Virus record (IMG/VR): IMGVR_UViG_3300020156_000030
Coordinates: 1-62,257 of that record
Length of the DNA: 62,257 bases
Origin: a virus
Direction: 5' to 3' (one strand)
The stretch's first letter is position 1. Every line of letters begins with the position of its first letter. Positions 15,224-22,846 of this stretch are shown piece by piece. The translations under genes were made by a program, and so were the position numbers. The notes under the pieces are model-generated. The model was given only the letters and a program-made list of their open reading frames with translations, ran no database searches and was not told the DNA's origin.

Positions 15224-17272
15224 TTAATGGACCCCGCCAGCGACCTGCACGCGCGGCCCCATGTCGTTCGTGGACGTGGGACCGGGCTGTGCTCCCTGCG
15301 CCTGAGCTCCGGCCTCAGCCTGCTGCTGAGCCTGCATGGCGGCCTGTATCTGGGCCTGCTGATCCGGGTCGGGGACAATCTCCTCGCCGGGCAGTCCGAT
15401 CGTGTTGGCGACCGAACGTAGCACAGCCGTGCGGCCTTTGACACCGATGATCTGCGCGTCCACGGGGTTGGCCGTGATCGACAGGAACTCAAGCTGGCGG
15501 GCACGCTGCGTCTCGCGCTGGACAGCTACGTTGACGCCCATGACGCGGATCGCTTCGTCACCCCTGAGTATACCCGTCGTGTCGGTCAGCATCAGCATGT
15601 CGAACAGCGACGACAGGAGAGGGTCCATCACGTCGCGGTCGATGTTGGCGGCGACCGTCTGAAGGATTTTCGAGGCGTTACCCATCAGCATGGCCAGACC
15701 GGCGGCCGTCCGCCCGGCACCGCCGGTCGCCCCGGAACCCGTCTGGTATTTCGGGATCGCGGAGAGGTCATCGGCGATGTTGTTGAACTCGCGATAGACG
15801 GCGAGGAGCTCGCCGGCGTTGGAGCCGGGCTGGAAGAAGCTGATGGGCGGCTGGGTGTTGTTGCCCATGTCGTCGGAGGTCGTTAGCCAGCGCTTCCACG
15901 GATACATCTCCTCCGGGTCCTCGCCAGCGGCCAGACGATCGGCGTTGATGACCACCTGCGGGCCGGAAGAGATCGAGAGGTTGTTGACCAGCGCCCGGAG
16001 GGTGGCGTTGCACACCTCCTGAATGTCCGAGAGGATGTCCGGCAGGCCGTTGCCCACCGGCGTTCCCGGCACCTTCTCGAAGCTCGTCACGAAATAGGGG
16101 TGGCGCTTGCGCGGGGAGGGCGAGCGCTGGACCTTGATGACATGGCGGCCGATGAGCCAGACCTGAACCATGTAGTCACGCAGCGGGTCCTCGACGGCGA
16201 ACCCATACTCCTCCAGCATCCGCCCCTGCACGTTGCCGTGGTATTCGAGGCAGGTGATCAGCCCGGAGGTGTTGAAGACAGGGTTTTCCCGGTTCTCGTA
16301 TTGGGCTCGTTCACTGTCCGTGGTGTCGTAATTGTCGTTGAGCCCCCCGCGCCCATGTTCATCGAGCACGGCCCGGATGGCGTCATGGTCATATCCGGGG
16401 AGGTCCAGAAGATCGTTGAGGTCAGCGCGGGTCAGCCGGGTGCGCTCTATGACGGCGGCATCCTCGATGTCGGCGACCCCGGGGGTCCAGTAGAGGTCGA
16501 ACGGGGAAATACGGTTCCAGCACAGCCGGGGCTTCTCCACCGTCGCCGGCTGCCCGCTCGACCAGTCCACGCTCGGCACCATGCGGACGACAGGCCCCTT
16601 GATGCAGGCGAACGGGAATAGGGGCAGATCAACCAGAAACTCGGCGAGCGCCTTGTAGAAGCCGCCCTCCTCAAGCATCTCGTCGATGCGGTCCTGAGCG
16701 ATCTGGGCGCGCTTGGCGGCCTGTTTCTTCTCCGCTTGACGCGCAGCGTCTATGAGCTGGGCCACGCGGTCACGGATGGCCCCGGGATCGGGCTGCGGCC
16801 CGCCCAGAGCGGCGAGCTCCTGAAGCTCCGACATGACGAGCTGCTGGATAACCCCGGTCACGTCAGGCGGAACATCAGGGTCAGCGGGCGGGTGAATGCC
16901 CCACGAGCGGTCAGGAGCCAGATACACGTCGCGCAGGAGCGAGCTGGCTCCTCGGCACTTCATGGCGATGATGCGAGCGTATACCTCGCTGCCGCCGAAC
17001 TTCTTGATCGCGGCCAGCGTTTCCGCATCATACTCGCCGGCAAAGGCGCGCATGGCGGCCAAAAGCCGGTTCGACCAACCAGCCTTGGCGTCGTTCCTAT
17101 GTCTCTGGAAGTGCTCGTATTCTCTGCGGATGAACCCGGCAAGCTGGGTCGTGTCCACCTCGGGCTCGCGGAGAGCGAGCGCACGACTCTCATCGCGTGC
17201 CTTGATCTGCTCCTCCAGACGAGCTGGAGGAATGACGTTGAGCACACCCATTCCGGCGTGGGTATCGACCAT
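15224..17272 (-). CDS. Portal (head-tail connector) protein
   Basis: The 682-residue protein is long, mostly polar, and lies first in the structural operon, divergent from the terminase genes. Recognisable portal-type stretches are LLRDVYLAPDRSWGIHPPAD, CLEYHGNVQGRMLEEYGFAV, PYFVTSFEKVPGTPVGNGLP followed by a helical DILSDIQEVCNATLRALVNN, and a Gln/Ala-rich C terminus. The length fits P22-like portals. It forms the dodecameric ring for DNA entry and exit. I kept the ATG at 17272; an ATG giving MGVLNVIPPARLEE seven codons in is possible. Confidence 0.87.
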   Translation of the reverse strand: MVDTHAGMGVLNVIPPARLEEQIKARDESRALALREPEVDTTQLAGFIRREYEHFQRHRNDAKAGWSNRLLAAMRAFAGEYDAETLAAIKKFGGSEVYARIIAMKCRGASSLLRDVYLAPDRSWGIHPPADPDVPPDVTGVIQQLVMSELQELAALGGPQPDPGAIRDRVAQLIDAARQAEKKQAAKRAQIAQDRIDEMLEEGGFYKALAEFLVDLPLFPFACIKGPVVRMVPSVDWSSGQPATVEKPRLCWNRISPFDLYWTPGVADIEDAAVIERTRLTRADLNDLLDLPGYDHDAIRAVLDEHGRGGLNDNYDTTDSERAQYENRENPVFNTSGLITCLEYHGNVQGRMLEEYGFAVEDPLRDYMVQVWLIGRHVIKVQRSPSPRKRHPYFVTSFEKVPGTPVGNGLPDILSDIQEVCNATLRALVNNLSISSGPQVVINADRLAAGEDPEEMYPWKRWLTTSDDMGNNTQPPISFFQPGSNAGELLAVYREFNNIADDLSAIPKYQTGSGATGGAGRTAAGLAMLMGNASKILQTVAANIDRDVMDPLLSSLFDMLMLTDTTGILRGDEAIRVMGVNVAVQRETQRARQLEFLSITANPVDAQIIGVKGRTAVLRSVANTIGLPGEEIVPDPDQQAQIQAAMQAQQQAEAGAQAQGAQPGPTSTNDMGPRVQVAGGVH

Positions 17273-17334
17273 GAGCCGTAACTAGACTACAACGAAGAGA
17301 AGAACAAGCCCACCCGTTATGATGTGAAGGCGAC

Positions 17335-17817
17335 ATGGACAAAGCCAACGTAGCCCTCCTGCCACGGACTGACGCTCTATACGTGAAGCTGGCCCGCGAG
17401 ATCGCGATCGACCACCACGAGCTCGGGGACATCCTGACACGCTATGGTGTGACGGAGCTGGAATGGGAGCGGATCAGGACGGACCCCCGGTTCCAGTCCC
17501 TCCTGAAGACCGAGATCGAGGCGTGGCAGAGCGCGGTCAACACGCATGAGCGCACCAAGCTCAAGGCCGCAGCCATGATCGAGGAGTGGATGCCCGAGGC
17601 GATGGGGCGGCTGCACGACAAGGGCGAGAACCTCTCCGCCAAGGTCGAGCTCGGCAAGCTCATCGCCCGCATCGCGGGCATGGGGCTGAACAACGCCGAG
17701 ATAAACGGCGGCGTTGGCGAGAAATTCTCGGTGACCATCAACCTCGGCTCCGACAACCAGCTCAAGTTCGAGAAGGAAGTTACCCCGAAGGTAATCGAGG
17801 CCACCCCGAATGACTGA
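17335..17817 (+). CDS. terS: Terminase small subunit (probable)
   Basis: The 160-residue protein starts the divergent operon immediately before the large terminase. The N-terminal part looks like a helix-turn-helix (LAREIAIDHHELGDILTRYG, then TELEWERIRTDPRF) and the middle is a helical oligomerisation region (HERTKLKAAAMIEEWMPEAM). The C terminus is beta-like (FSVTINLGSDNQLKFEKE). Small terminases recognise the packaging start on DNA. The call rests on gene order and domain pattern. A palindrome copy lies near the 3' end (17780-17794). Confidence 0.65.
   Translation: MDKANVALLPRTDALYVKLAREIAIDHHELGDILTRYGVTELEWERIRTDPRFQSLLKTEIEAWQSAVNTHERTKLKAAAMIEEWMPEAMGRLHDKGENLSAKVELGKLIARIAGMGLNNAEINGGVGEKFSVTINLGSDNQLKFEKEVTPKVIEATPND
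17780..17794. repeat. TTACC-N5-GGTAA palindrome near the end of the small terminase gene
   Basis: It encodes the VTPKVI stretch near the C terminus. It is the last copy before a gap of about 3.2 kb without copies that covers the large terminase. Confidence 0.85.
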
Positions 17818-18058
17818 GACCCCGACGCCCCCGGACGCCGAGAAGACCCAGCCGAGCTGGTATGTTCACAGCTACGATCTGGAGAACCACCTCGTCCGCA
17901 TGATGGACGGGCATATCGCCACCATCGACTCCATGCTCGACATAGACGGCGACGAGACGGATGACCCCGAGTTCGCCATTGTCGCCGTCGCTCACCACCC
18001 CGTCGGGTTCTGGTTCACCCTCGATCTGCAGAACACGATCAACTTCCCGGTGCATTGA
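17810..18058 (+). CDS. Small acidic hypothetical protein between terminase genes (82 aa)
   Basis: The gene overlaps the small terminase end by eight bases and the large terminase start by one (TGATG). The product is acidic, with a Pro-rich N terminus and a hydrophobic C-terminal strand (AVAHHPVGFWFTLDL). No family was recognised; its coupling to both terminase genes suggests a packaging-related or simply co-expressed role. Confidence 0.7.
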   Translation: MTETPTPPDAEKTQPSWYVHSYDLENHLVRMMDGHIATIDSMLDIDGDETDDPEFAIVAVAHHPVGFWFTLDLQNTINFPVH

Positions 18059-19524
18059 TGACCACGATCAACTACGCCGCACCCCCGACGTGCGCGCGTT
18101 TCATGAAGAGCACGTCCTTCGGCAGGCTGATCGCCGGGCCGGTCGGATCGGGCAAGACGACGGCGTGCCTCTTCGAGCTCTTCAGGCGGGCGTGTGAACA
18201 GCAGGCGGCTCCCGACGGCATCCGCTACACCCGTTTCGCCATCGTCCGCCAGACGCTGAAGCAGATCAAGGACACCGTGCTGAAGGACATCCTCGCATGG
18301 CTTCCGGGCGTCGCCGAGTTCAAGGTCTCCGACCACACGATCTACATCTCGATCGGAGATGTTCGCTCGGAATGGCTCCTCATCCCCCTCGACAACCCGG
18401 ATGACCAAGCGCGCCTGCTGTCCATGCAGCTTACCGGCGCATGGCTCTCCGAGGCGATCGAGATGGATGTCGGCGTCATATCTCCGCTCGCCGGACGTGT
18501 CGGCCGTTTCCCCTCCGCAGCTCAGGGCGGTGCGTCGTGGTTCGGCATCATCGCCGACACCAACATGCCCCCCGAGGGCTCCGACTGGCACAAGTTCATG
18601 GAGCTGGAGACCCCGCCCGACTGGTCGATCTTCATCCAGCCCGGCGGCATGAGCCCGGACGCCGAGAACCTCGAATGGCTCACCCAGACCCCGGAGACGC
18701 TGCGCTACCCGCCCGATCATCCGGTCCGGCTGGCGCAAGGGCGCACCTATTACGAGCGCTTCATCCGATCGAACACGGCCGAGTGGTGCAAGCGCTACGT
18801 CCACGCCCAGTATGGCGATGACCCCTCGGGCACGGCGGTGTTCCGCGACAGCTTCCGCTTCAGGGGCGACGACGGACGCCCTTTCCACGTCGCCGACACT
18901 CTGGAGCCGGTCTACGGCCACCCCCTCATCGTCGGACAGGATTTCGGCCGCGACCCGTGGAGCATCATCTGCCAGCTCGACCACAATGGCAGGCTGCTCG
19001 TTCTCGAAGAGGTCGAGGCGGAGGACATCGGGCTGGAGCTGCATTTGGAGCGCTCGCTACGCCCCCGGCTGATGAACCAGCGCTATTTCGGCCGCCCGGT
19101 CGCGCTGATCGGCGATCCGGCGGGCAAGGCCAAGGACAGCATCTACGAGGAGACCAGTTTCGACGCCATCAAGCGCATGGGCTTCATGACTTTCCCCGCC
19201 CCCACCAACGATCTGGACCCGCGCATACGGGCCGTGGAGGCGTTTCTCATGGGGCAGCGTAACGGTGGACCGGCTATCGTCTTCGACCGGCAGAGGTGCC
19301 CCACGCTCGTCAGGGCTATGTCAGGCGGCTACCGCTACGCCAAGACCCGCAGCGGGCAGCGCAAGCCCACGCCCGAGAAGAACAAGTTTTCCCACCCCGT
19401 GGACGCGCTGCAATACGCGGCGCTGGCGGCTCATGGTGGTATGGTCACCACGCTCCTCGCCCGCAAGCTCCAGAGCAAGCCGAGAGTGGTGCGGGAGCGT
19501 ATGCCCTCCCGCGCTTGGACCTGA
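18058..19524 (+). CDS. terL: Terminase large subunit
   Basis: The N-terminal ATPase domain has a Walker A motif GPVGSGKTT (about residues 26-34) and an acidic stretch GAWLSEAIEMD that fits the Walker B region. The C-terminal RNase H-like nuclease shows the expected acidic clusters: GQDFGRDPWS (about 294), ALIGDPAGK (about 352) and HPVDALQYAAL (about 447). The protein (488 aa) powers DNA packaging and cuts the concatemer. I use the ATG at 18058; a TTG one codon upstream is not needed. It contains no TTACC palindrome and ends two bases from a convergent gene. Confidence 0.93.
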   Translation: MTTINYAAPPTCARFMKSTSFGRLIAGPVGSGKTTACLFELFRRACEQQAAPDGIRYTRFAIVRQTLKQIKDTVLKDILAWLPGVAEFKVSDHTIYISIGDVRSEWLLIPLDNPDDQARLLSMQLTGAWLSEAIEMDVGVISPLAGRVGRFPSAAQGGASWFGIIADTNMPPEGSDWHKFMELETPPDWSIFIQPGGMSPDAENLEWLTQTPETLRYPPDHPVRLAQGRTYYERFIRSNTAEWCKRYVHAQYGDDPSGTAVFRDSFRFRGDDGRPFHVADTLEPVYGHPLIVGQDFGRDPWSIICQLDHNGRLLVLEEVEAEDIGLELHLERSLRPRLMNQRYFGRPVALIGDPAGKAKDSIYEETSFDAIKRMGFMTFPAPTNDLDPRIRAVEAFLMGQRNGGPAIVFDRQRCPTLVRAMSGGYRYAKTRSGQRKPTPEKNKFSHPVDALQYAALAAHGGMVTTLLARKLQSKPRVVRERMPSRAWT

Positions 19525-19526
19525 GC

Positions 19527-19763
19527 TCAGCCGACATACTCTCCCGACAGGAGCTTGTGCTTGAACAGTTCGCACAGATAGACGGCGAACTGCATGTCTC
19601 CCGTGGAGCAGGCCGCATAGGACTTCCCGTTGGCGTCCACGCCCAGCACAAGGACCTCTCTGAGGCCCTTGGCACCATCGAGAACCTTGTCCACGGGAAC
19701 AGGGCCATCGGTCATGTTCTCAGCCGTCCTCTCAACCATCTTCGCACCCGTCATTTTCGGCAT
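19527..19763 (-). CDS. Hypothetical protein (78 aa), convergent with terL
   Basis: The ATG at 19763 has GAGGAGG seven bases upstream. The product is mixed alpha/beta (GLREVLVLGVDANGKSYAA; MQFAVYLCELFKHKLLSG) with no signal peptide. It is the last gene of a six-gene minus-strand cluster that runs toward terL. No family was recognised. Confidence 0.7.
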   Translation of the reverse strand: MPKMTGAKMVERTAENMTDGPVPVDKVLDGAKGLREVLVLGVDANGKSYAACSTGDMQFAVYLCELFKHKLLSGEYVG

Positions 19764-19765
19764 CG

Positions 19766-20041
19766 TCAGTCCTCCTCGTCGAGTTCGCGCATCAGGTGGG
19801 CCTGTCCACACGCGGCCGCACCCAGAAGCGCGTAGGTAATCACGCCGGCGGTGCCCACTCTGGCCGACCCGTTGGGAAAGCTCGTGGCGAGAACGAGGCC
19901 ATCGAGGTCCCCCGCCTTCGCACGGGCAAGCGCTTCCTCCAGCAGCTCCACGATAAACGGATCGGGGTGACCGGGAGAGGCGAGCTTGTGCCCGGCCAGA
20001 TCGAACACCTCGGCGGGGGTAACGGGCCTGTTAGGCTTCAT
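19766..20041 (-). CDS. Hypothetical protein (91 aa)
   Basis: The start at 20041 (MKPNRPVTPAEVFD) overlaps the HNH gene by 11 bases. The sequence has a helical N-terminal half (PFIVELLEEALARAKAGDLD) followed by a strand-turn GLVLATSFPNGSARVGTAGV. This resembles small phage and bacterial proteins of unknown function that carry a GLVLAT..GS.RV pattern. Two bases separate it from the next gene. Confidence 0.7.
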   Translation of the reverse strand: MKPNRPVTPAEVFDLAGHKLASPGHPDPFIVELLEEALARAKAGDLDGLVLATSFPNGSARVGTAGVITYALLGAAACGQAHLMRELDEED

Positions 20042-20345
20042 CGTCATACTCCAGCATTGGTGCGATGGCAGCAATTTCGGGGTGGCGCTTCATGATGAGG
20101 AACACGGGAGCGGGTATGCTGCCGCGCTCCGAGTTGCACTTCACGCAGGAGGCAACGACGTTCAGCAGTGTGTATAGGCCCCCTTGGCACCCCGGTATCA
20201 GCCTGTCGAGGGTCAGCGCATGGGGCGGGGGAGGAACACCGCGTTTTCGCCCTGCCCAGTCCGGGTGAAGCACTCGGTCGCACCAGAAACACCTCCGGCC
20301 CGACCTGATGAGCGCATCGTAGCGCAGCGCACTTCGGGACCCCAT
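20031..20345 (-). CDS. HNH endonuclease
   Basis: The 104-residue protein has a classic HNH arrangement: a first zinc-binding CFWC pair, LTLDRLIPGCQGGLYTLLN, and a second pair in CVKCNSERG. Such nucleases act as free-standing homing enzymes or, near terminases in some phages, assist packaging. Here the gene lies about 0.5 kb from terL on the opposite strand. It shares ATGA with the upstream stop. Confidence 0.85.
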   Translation of the reverse strand: MGSRSALRYDALIRSGRRCFWCDRVLHPDWAGRKRGVPPPPHALTLDRLIPGCQGGLYTLLNVVASCVKCNSERGSIPAPVFLIMKRHPEIAAIAPMLEYDDEA

Positions 20346-20593
20346 CAGCTCTTCCCGGCAGTCTTCCGCTTGGTTCTGGCAGGCTTGGTTCTGGCGGGGG
20401 GAGGTTCAGCGGGCTTGGGGCTCGGCTGCAGGACGAAGTTGTATACCCCCTCGTCGTCGATGAAGTCCTTGACCCCGCAACCATATTCCTTCTGCAGCTC
20501 GGCGATGCGCTGCTGGGCATCCTCCATCCGCTCGTAATCGCGGATTTCCATCTGCTGCTCGACGCCACGATCGAGAATGACACGGTGGATCAT
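20345..20593 (-). CDS. Hypothetical protein with basic tail (82 aa)
   Basis: The ATG at 20593 has AAGGAGG at good spacing. The sequence has a helical part (DYERMEDAQQRIAELQKEYG), a short strand region and a Pro/Lys/Arg-rich tail that could bind nucleic acid. No family was recognised. Confidence 0.7.
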   Translation of the reverse strand: MIHRVILDRGVEQQMEIRDYERMEDAQQRIAELQKEYGCGVKDFIDDEGVYNFVLQPSPKPAEPPPARTKPARTKRKTAGKS

Positions 20594-20766
20594 CAACCCC
20601 TCCTTAGGGCGGCATACACGACCAGCCCGAGAAACAGCATCAGCCAGCACACAGCGAAGAAGAAGGTCATGACGCCGGCACGGAAGCGGTAGGCGCTCGT
20701 CCACGCCCACAGGGCCAGCGGCAGAGTGGAAACGAGGATCAGCCATAGAACCACTTGGGGGTTCAT
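20593..20766 (-). CDS. Small two-pass membrane protein (57 aa)
   Basis: I chose the ATG at 20766. The product has two hydrophobic helices (VVLWLILVSTLPLALWAW and MTFFFAVCWLMLFLGLVVYA) joined by a short basic loop, and a basic C terminus. It overlaps both neighbours slightly. Its function is unknown; small membrane proteins of this kind are common early phage products. Confidence 0.65.
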   Translation of the reverse strand: MNPQVVLWLILVSTLPLALWAWTSAYRFRAGVMTFFFAVCWLMLFLGLVVYAALRRG

Positions 20767-20879
20767 TTCCGGCCTTTCGAGGATGTGCCCTTCACGAATT
20801 TCAACCTCAGGGCGATGATGATGAGCGTGACGACGATGGCGGTGAGGGTGACCCATCCGGCAAGTGTCAGCTCCTCCAT
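20763..20879 (-). CDS. Very small single-pass membrane protein (38 aa)
   Basis: The ATG at 20879 has AAGGA eight bases upstream. The peptide has one membrane helix (LAGWVTLTAIVVTLIIIALR) followed by a basic tail KFVKGTSSKGRK. It is the first gene of the minus-strand cluster and overlaps the next by four bases. Confidence 0.55.
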   Translation of the reverse strand: MEELTLAGWVTLTAIVVTLIIIALRLKFVKGTSSKGRK

Positions 20880-21033
20880 CTGGCGGGTCCTTCGTAGGAT
20901 GGGCACGATGGCAGAGAGGAGGGGGTGTGTCAAGTTACAATGGTGTAATTCTGGAGTAACAAAGTGGTTTGGTGGTCTAGGTATTCTCAGGGTCCCTGAG
21001 AAGGCGGGGGCGGCCCCCCCTCCCCCCTGTCCA

Positions 21034-21051
21034 GTTACCCCCGGGGGTAAC
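21034..21051. repeat. Perfect 18-base palindrome GTTACCCCCGGGGGTAAC
   Basis: This is the most symmetric copy of the genome-wide family, with every base paired. It lies in the divergent non-coding region, in GC-rich surroundings. Confidence 0.9.
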
Positions 21052-21231
21052 CCCCTCCCCATTGCTAGGTCAGAGGATGGCGAGCGCAATACGGCGCAAG
21101 CGGCTCAAACCCCGATACTCGGGTTGGCAGCATGGGGCTGCCGGTTCTTTGCACCATGAATAGCTGGCCCTGCGTGACGGGCGCGCCCTCCAGCCGGGCG
21201 GACTTATGAAAAAGGCTGGGGTTAGGGGACC

Positions 21232-21372
21232 CCCACGGGTGCGATACGTGGGAACCGGGGCCTAATCGCTAAGGTGAAGTCACTGTGACGGGTGACGCTG
21301 CCTAGCGAGCTGCGCGAGCAGTGTGAAGCCGAAACCCTAATCGCGACCCGCCTCATGCGGGAAAGGCTAGGC
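21232..21372 (+). ncRNA. Candidate structured RNA
   Basis: No open frame is convincing. Visible pairings are CCCACG/CGTGGG (21232-21237 with 21247-21252), CCCGC/GCGGG (21347-21351 with 21357-21361) and a long-range GCCTAGC/GCTAGGC (21300-21306 with 21366-21372). CCTAATCGC occurs twice as a direct repeat. The class and strand are not established; the region could instead be DNA sites for protein binding. Confidence 0.3.
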
Positions 21373-21496
21373 CCTTCGACAAGTCATCGTTGGTATCATC
21401 AAACCACTGAACCATTACACGGTGCGATTGTGTGATGGTTCTGACGAATTGCGCCCTCGACTGGGGAAACCCGGCCGGGGGCGCGTCCTTTGCATG

Positions 21497-21514
21497 GTTA
21501 CTCTTCGGAGTAAC
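21497..21514. promoter_or_regulatory. Palindrome variant with UUCG tetraloop upstream of the 21541 start
   Basis: GTTACTC and GAGTAAC flank TTCG, giving a seven-base-pair stem with a very stable tetraloop. It ends 26 bases before the ATG of the first plus-strand gene. Confidence 0.7.
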
Positions 21515-21540
21515 TTTCCAAAGGACGGTGGAGAGCTATC

Positions 21541-21831
21541 ATGGCACAAAATCCGGTTCGCGCCAAACTGGCGCTATCGCAAATCCGCGAAGCCGGCCGG
21601 CTGGAATATACCAAGTCGGCTTATCTCGCCAAGCCCGACTTGGCCGCCATGCGTGATGCGGTCAACGCCTATCAGGGCAAGGTGACCAAGCTTCCGCCCC
21701 AGCCGACCGGGCCGAAGCCCCGCTATTGCAAGGCCGGCTATCGCCCGATGCAAGGCGCACTGGCAAAGCAGGAAGCCGACTGGCGGGCCAATGGTTGCAG
21801 GCTAGGGCAAGTCGTGGTTGTGGGCCGATGA
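21541..21831 (+). CDS. Hypothetical protein (96 aa)
   Basis: GGAGAG lies before the ATG. The product is basic, with a helical N-terminal part (RAKLALSQIREAGRLEYTKS), a Pro-rich linker (KLPPQPTGPKPRYCKAGY) and no known motif. It shares ATGA with a short downstream frame. It is the first gene after the divergent control region, so an early role is possible. Confidence 0.65.
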   Translation: MAQNPVRAKLALSQIREAGRLEYTKSAYLAKPDLAAMRDAVNAYQGKVTKLPPQPTGPKPRYCKAGYRPMQGALAKQEADWRANGCRLGQVVVVGR

Positions 21832-21944
21832 CCATCAGGCGAACGGCGGCGCGGCGGCGCTTCCTATTCCGCAGCACAAGGTATGGCGGCGAGCTCCGGC
21901 TTGGCCATTGGACCATCAGTTGGAGGAGTTACCCGGCTAGGTAA
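21828..21944 (+). CDS. Short Arg-rich peptide (38 aa), possible gene
   Basis: The ATG overlaps the previous stop (ATGA) and the TAA stop lies in the right arm of a GTTACC/GGTAAC palindrome, a pattern repeated in other small genes here. The peptide is Arg/Trp-rich. Evidence beyond gene architecture is lacking. Confidence 0.4.
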   Translation: MTIRRTAARRRFLFRSTRYGGELRLGHWTISWRSYPAR

Positions 21945-21945
21945 C
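21928..21945. repeat. GTTACC-N6-GGTAAC palindrome carrying a stop codon
   Basis: Full arms around CGGCTA; the TAA of the preceding small frame is inside the right arm. Confidence 0.85.
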
Positions 21946-21954
21946 GCAATGGTT

Positions 21955-21981
21955 CGCTGGTAGGGTCGGACCCTACCAGCG
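21955..21981. terminator. Strong hairpin, possible transcription terminator
   Basis: CGCTGGTAGGGT and ACCCTACCAGCG form a perfect 12-base-pair stem with a CGG loop, right after the preceding operon end. No clear U-tract follows, so factor-independent termination is uncertain. A protein-binding inverted repeat is the alternative. Confidence 0.5.
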
Positions 21982-21999
21982 GCTTTACAAATGTCGATG

Positions 22000-22260
22000 G
22001 TATTATCTATCATCGGTATCTGTAAGGCCATGGGTAGGCAGGGCTGGAAACGGCAGTCGTGGGTAGGCTATCTATATCTATAATTCATAATGTTCTATTA
22101 ATCATTTAGATAAGCCCCCCCATAATCTACCCAAAATCTATAAACCTATTATCTACCCTTCATTTCTGTAAAAGTGGATGGTAGATTTAGGTGGGGTGTA
22201 TCAAATTGGTAGGGATAATAGGATAATAGGCATGGTAGATGGGCCTAACCCATTGAACCA
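22000..22260. other. AT-rich, repeat-bearing region, candidate origin or promoter region
   Basis: This stretch is strikingly AT-rich in a GC-rich genome. It contains GGTAGG/GGTAGAT-type short repeats in both orientations, for example GGGTAGGC at about 22032 and 22070, ATCTACCC twice around 22125 and 22152, and TGGTAGAT twice around 22179 and 22233. A TATAAT lies at 22079-22084 without a convincing -35. These are features expected of an iteron-type origin or a regulated promoter. An open frame crosses its end but looks non-coding. Confidence 0.4.
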
Positions 22261-22354
22261 TAACGACATTCCAGAAAAAACCCCCTACCATCTTGACAGC
22301 ACATTGCCCGGTCATTTACATATACGGTGGATAGTAGGACATGGGTTTGTAAAA

Positions 22355-22771
22355 ATGGCCTTCAAATGCCCTTCATGCGGCGGCAAGACTGCCGTTCGTA
22401 GCACGCAAGAGACAACGAGCCCGCAAGGGCGTTACATGGTCAAGCGTTACAGAACATGCCTCTCGTGCGATGGTAGGCTAGATACAGCCGAGATCGTGAT
22501 AGGTGCAATCCGCCACGGGCAACGCTCAAAAATCGCCCCTTCCGTTGATAGTTACAAATCCGGGGGGCTATCAATACCGCCAGTGCCGGGCGTGGTTCAT
22601 TGCCCTGCCTGCACAAACGCCCATAACCACGTCACCTCGACAGAACGTAGGCCCGACGCCTACGAACGCCGGCACAAGTGCCGTGTGTGCTCGACCGGGT
22701 TCTACAGTTACACCAGTTACACCGGCGATGGCGTTCAGGTCCAGAGACGCAAGCGCCCGCGCCCCACATAA
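22355..22771 (+). CDS. Double Ogr/Delta-like zinc-finger protein (putative transcription activator)
   Basis: Two related zinc-binding modules are visible. The first is FKCPSCGGKTAVRSTQETTS and, after a linker, RTCLSCDGRLDTAEI. The second is VHCPACTNAHNHVTSTERRP followed by HKCRVCSTGFYSYTSY. Each has the CxxC-(about 25)-CxxC spacing of P2 Ogr/Delta-type activators of phage late promoters. I place the start at the ATG of MAFKCPSC; an upstream ATG at 22178 would add 59 codons of AT-rich sequence that looks non-coding. DNA or RNA-polymerase binding is inferred from the family. NrdR-like zinc ribbons are the alternative. Confidence 0.6.
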   Translation: MAFKCPSCGGKTAVRSTQETTSPQGRYMVKRYRTCLSCDGRLDTAEIVIGAIRHGQRSKIAPSVDSYKSGGLSIPPVPGVVHCPACTNAHNHVTSTERRPDAYERRHKCRVCSTGFYSYTSYTGDGVQVQRRKRPRPT

Positions 22772-22807
22772 TAAGCCGGCGAAACAACGCTGCGCACTCA
22801 TCGCCCC

Positions 22808-22824
22808 GTTACTTCAGGGGTAAC
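22808..22824. repeat. Palindrome variant GTTACT/GGTAAC upstream of the 22847 gene
   Basis: One arm base is changed; TTAC and GTAA are separated by seven bases. It ends 22 bases before the ATG. Confidence 0.75.
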
Positions 22825-22846
22825 ACCAGCCGTAGGAGAATGTGAC

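Larger units (their letters stand above)
20880..21540. other. Divergent non-coding control region
   Basis: About 660 bases between the first genes of two divergent clusters contain no convincing reading frame. They hold a near-palindrome TTACA/TGTAA at 20935-20948, the perfect palindrome at 21034-21051, several hairpins at 21232-21372 and a UUCG-loop hairpin at 21497-21514. Promoters for both directions are expected here, but I could not pick convincing -10/-35 pairs. Confidence 0.6.

Noticed and set aside
17992-19044. Minus-strand open frame of 350 codons over the large terminase
   Set aside because: It lies opposite a gene with intact terminase motifs; the length is explained by GC-rich third codon positions.
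21060-21175. tRNA-like stretch ending in TTTGCACCA
   Set aside because: The acceptor ends do not pair and no anticodon arm with the right spacing could be drawn.
21170-21420. Possible group I or group II intron
   Set aside because: No interrupted gene flanks it and I could not find a core P7 or domain V motif.
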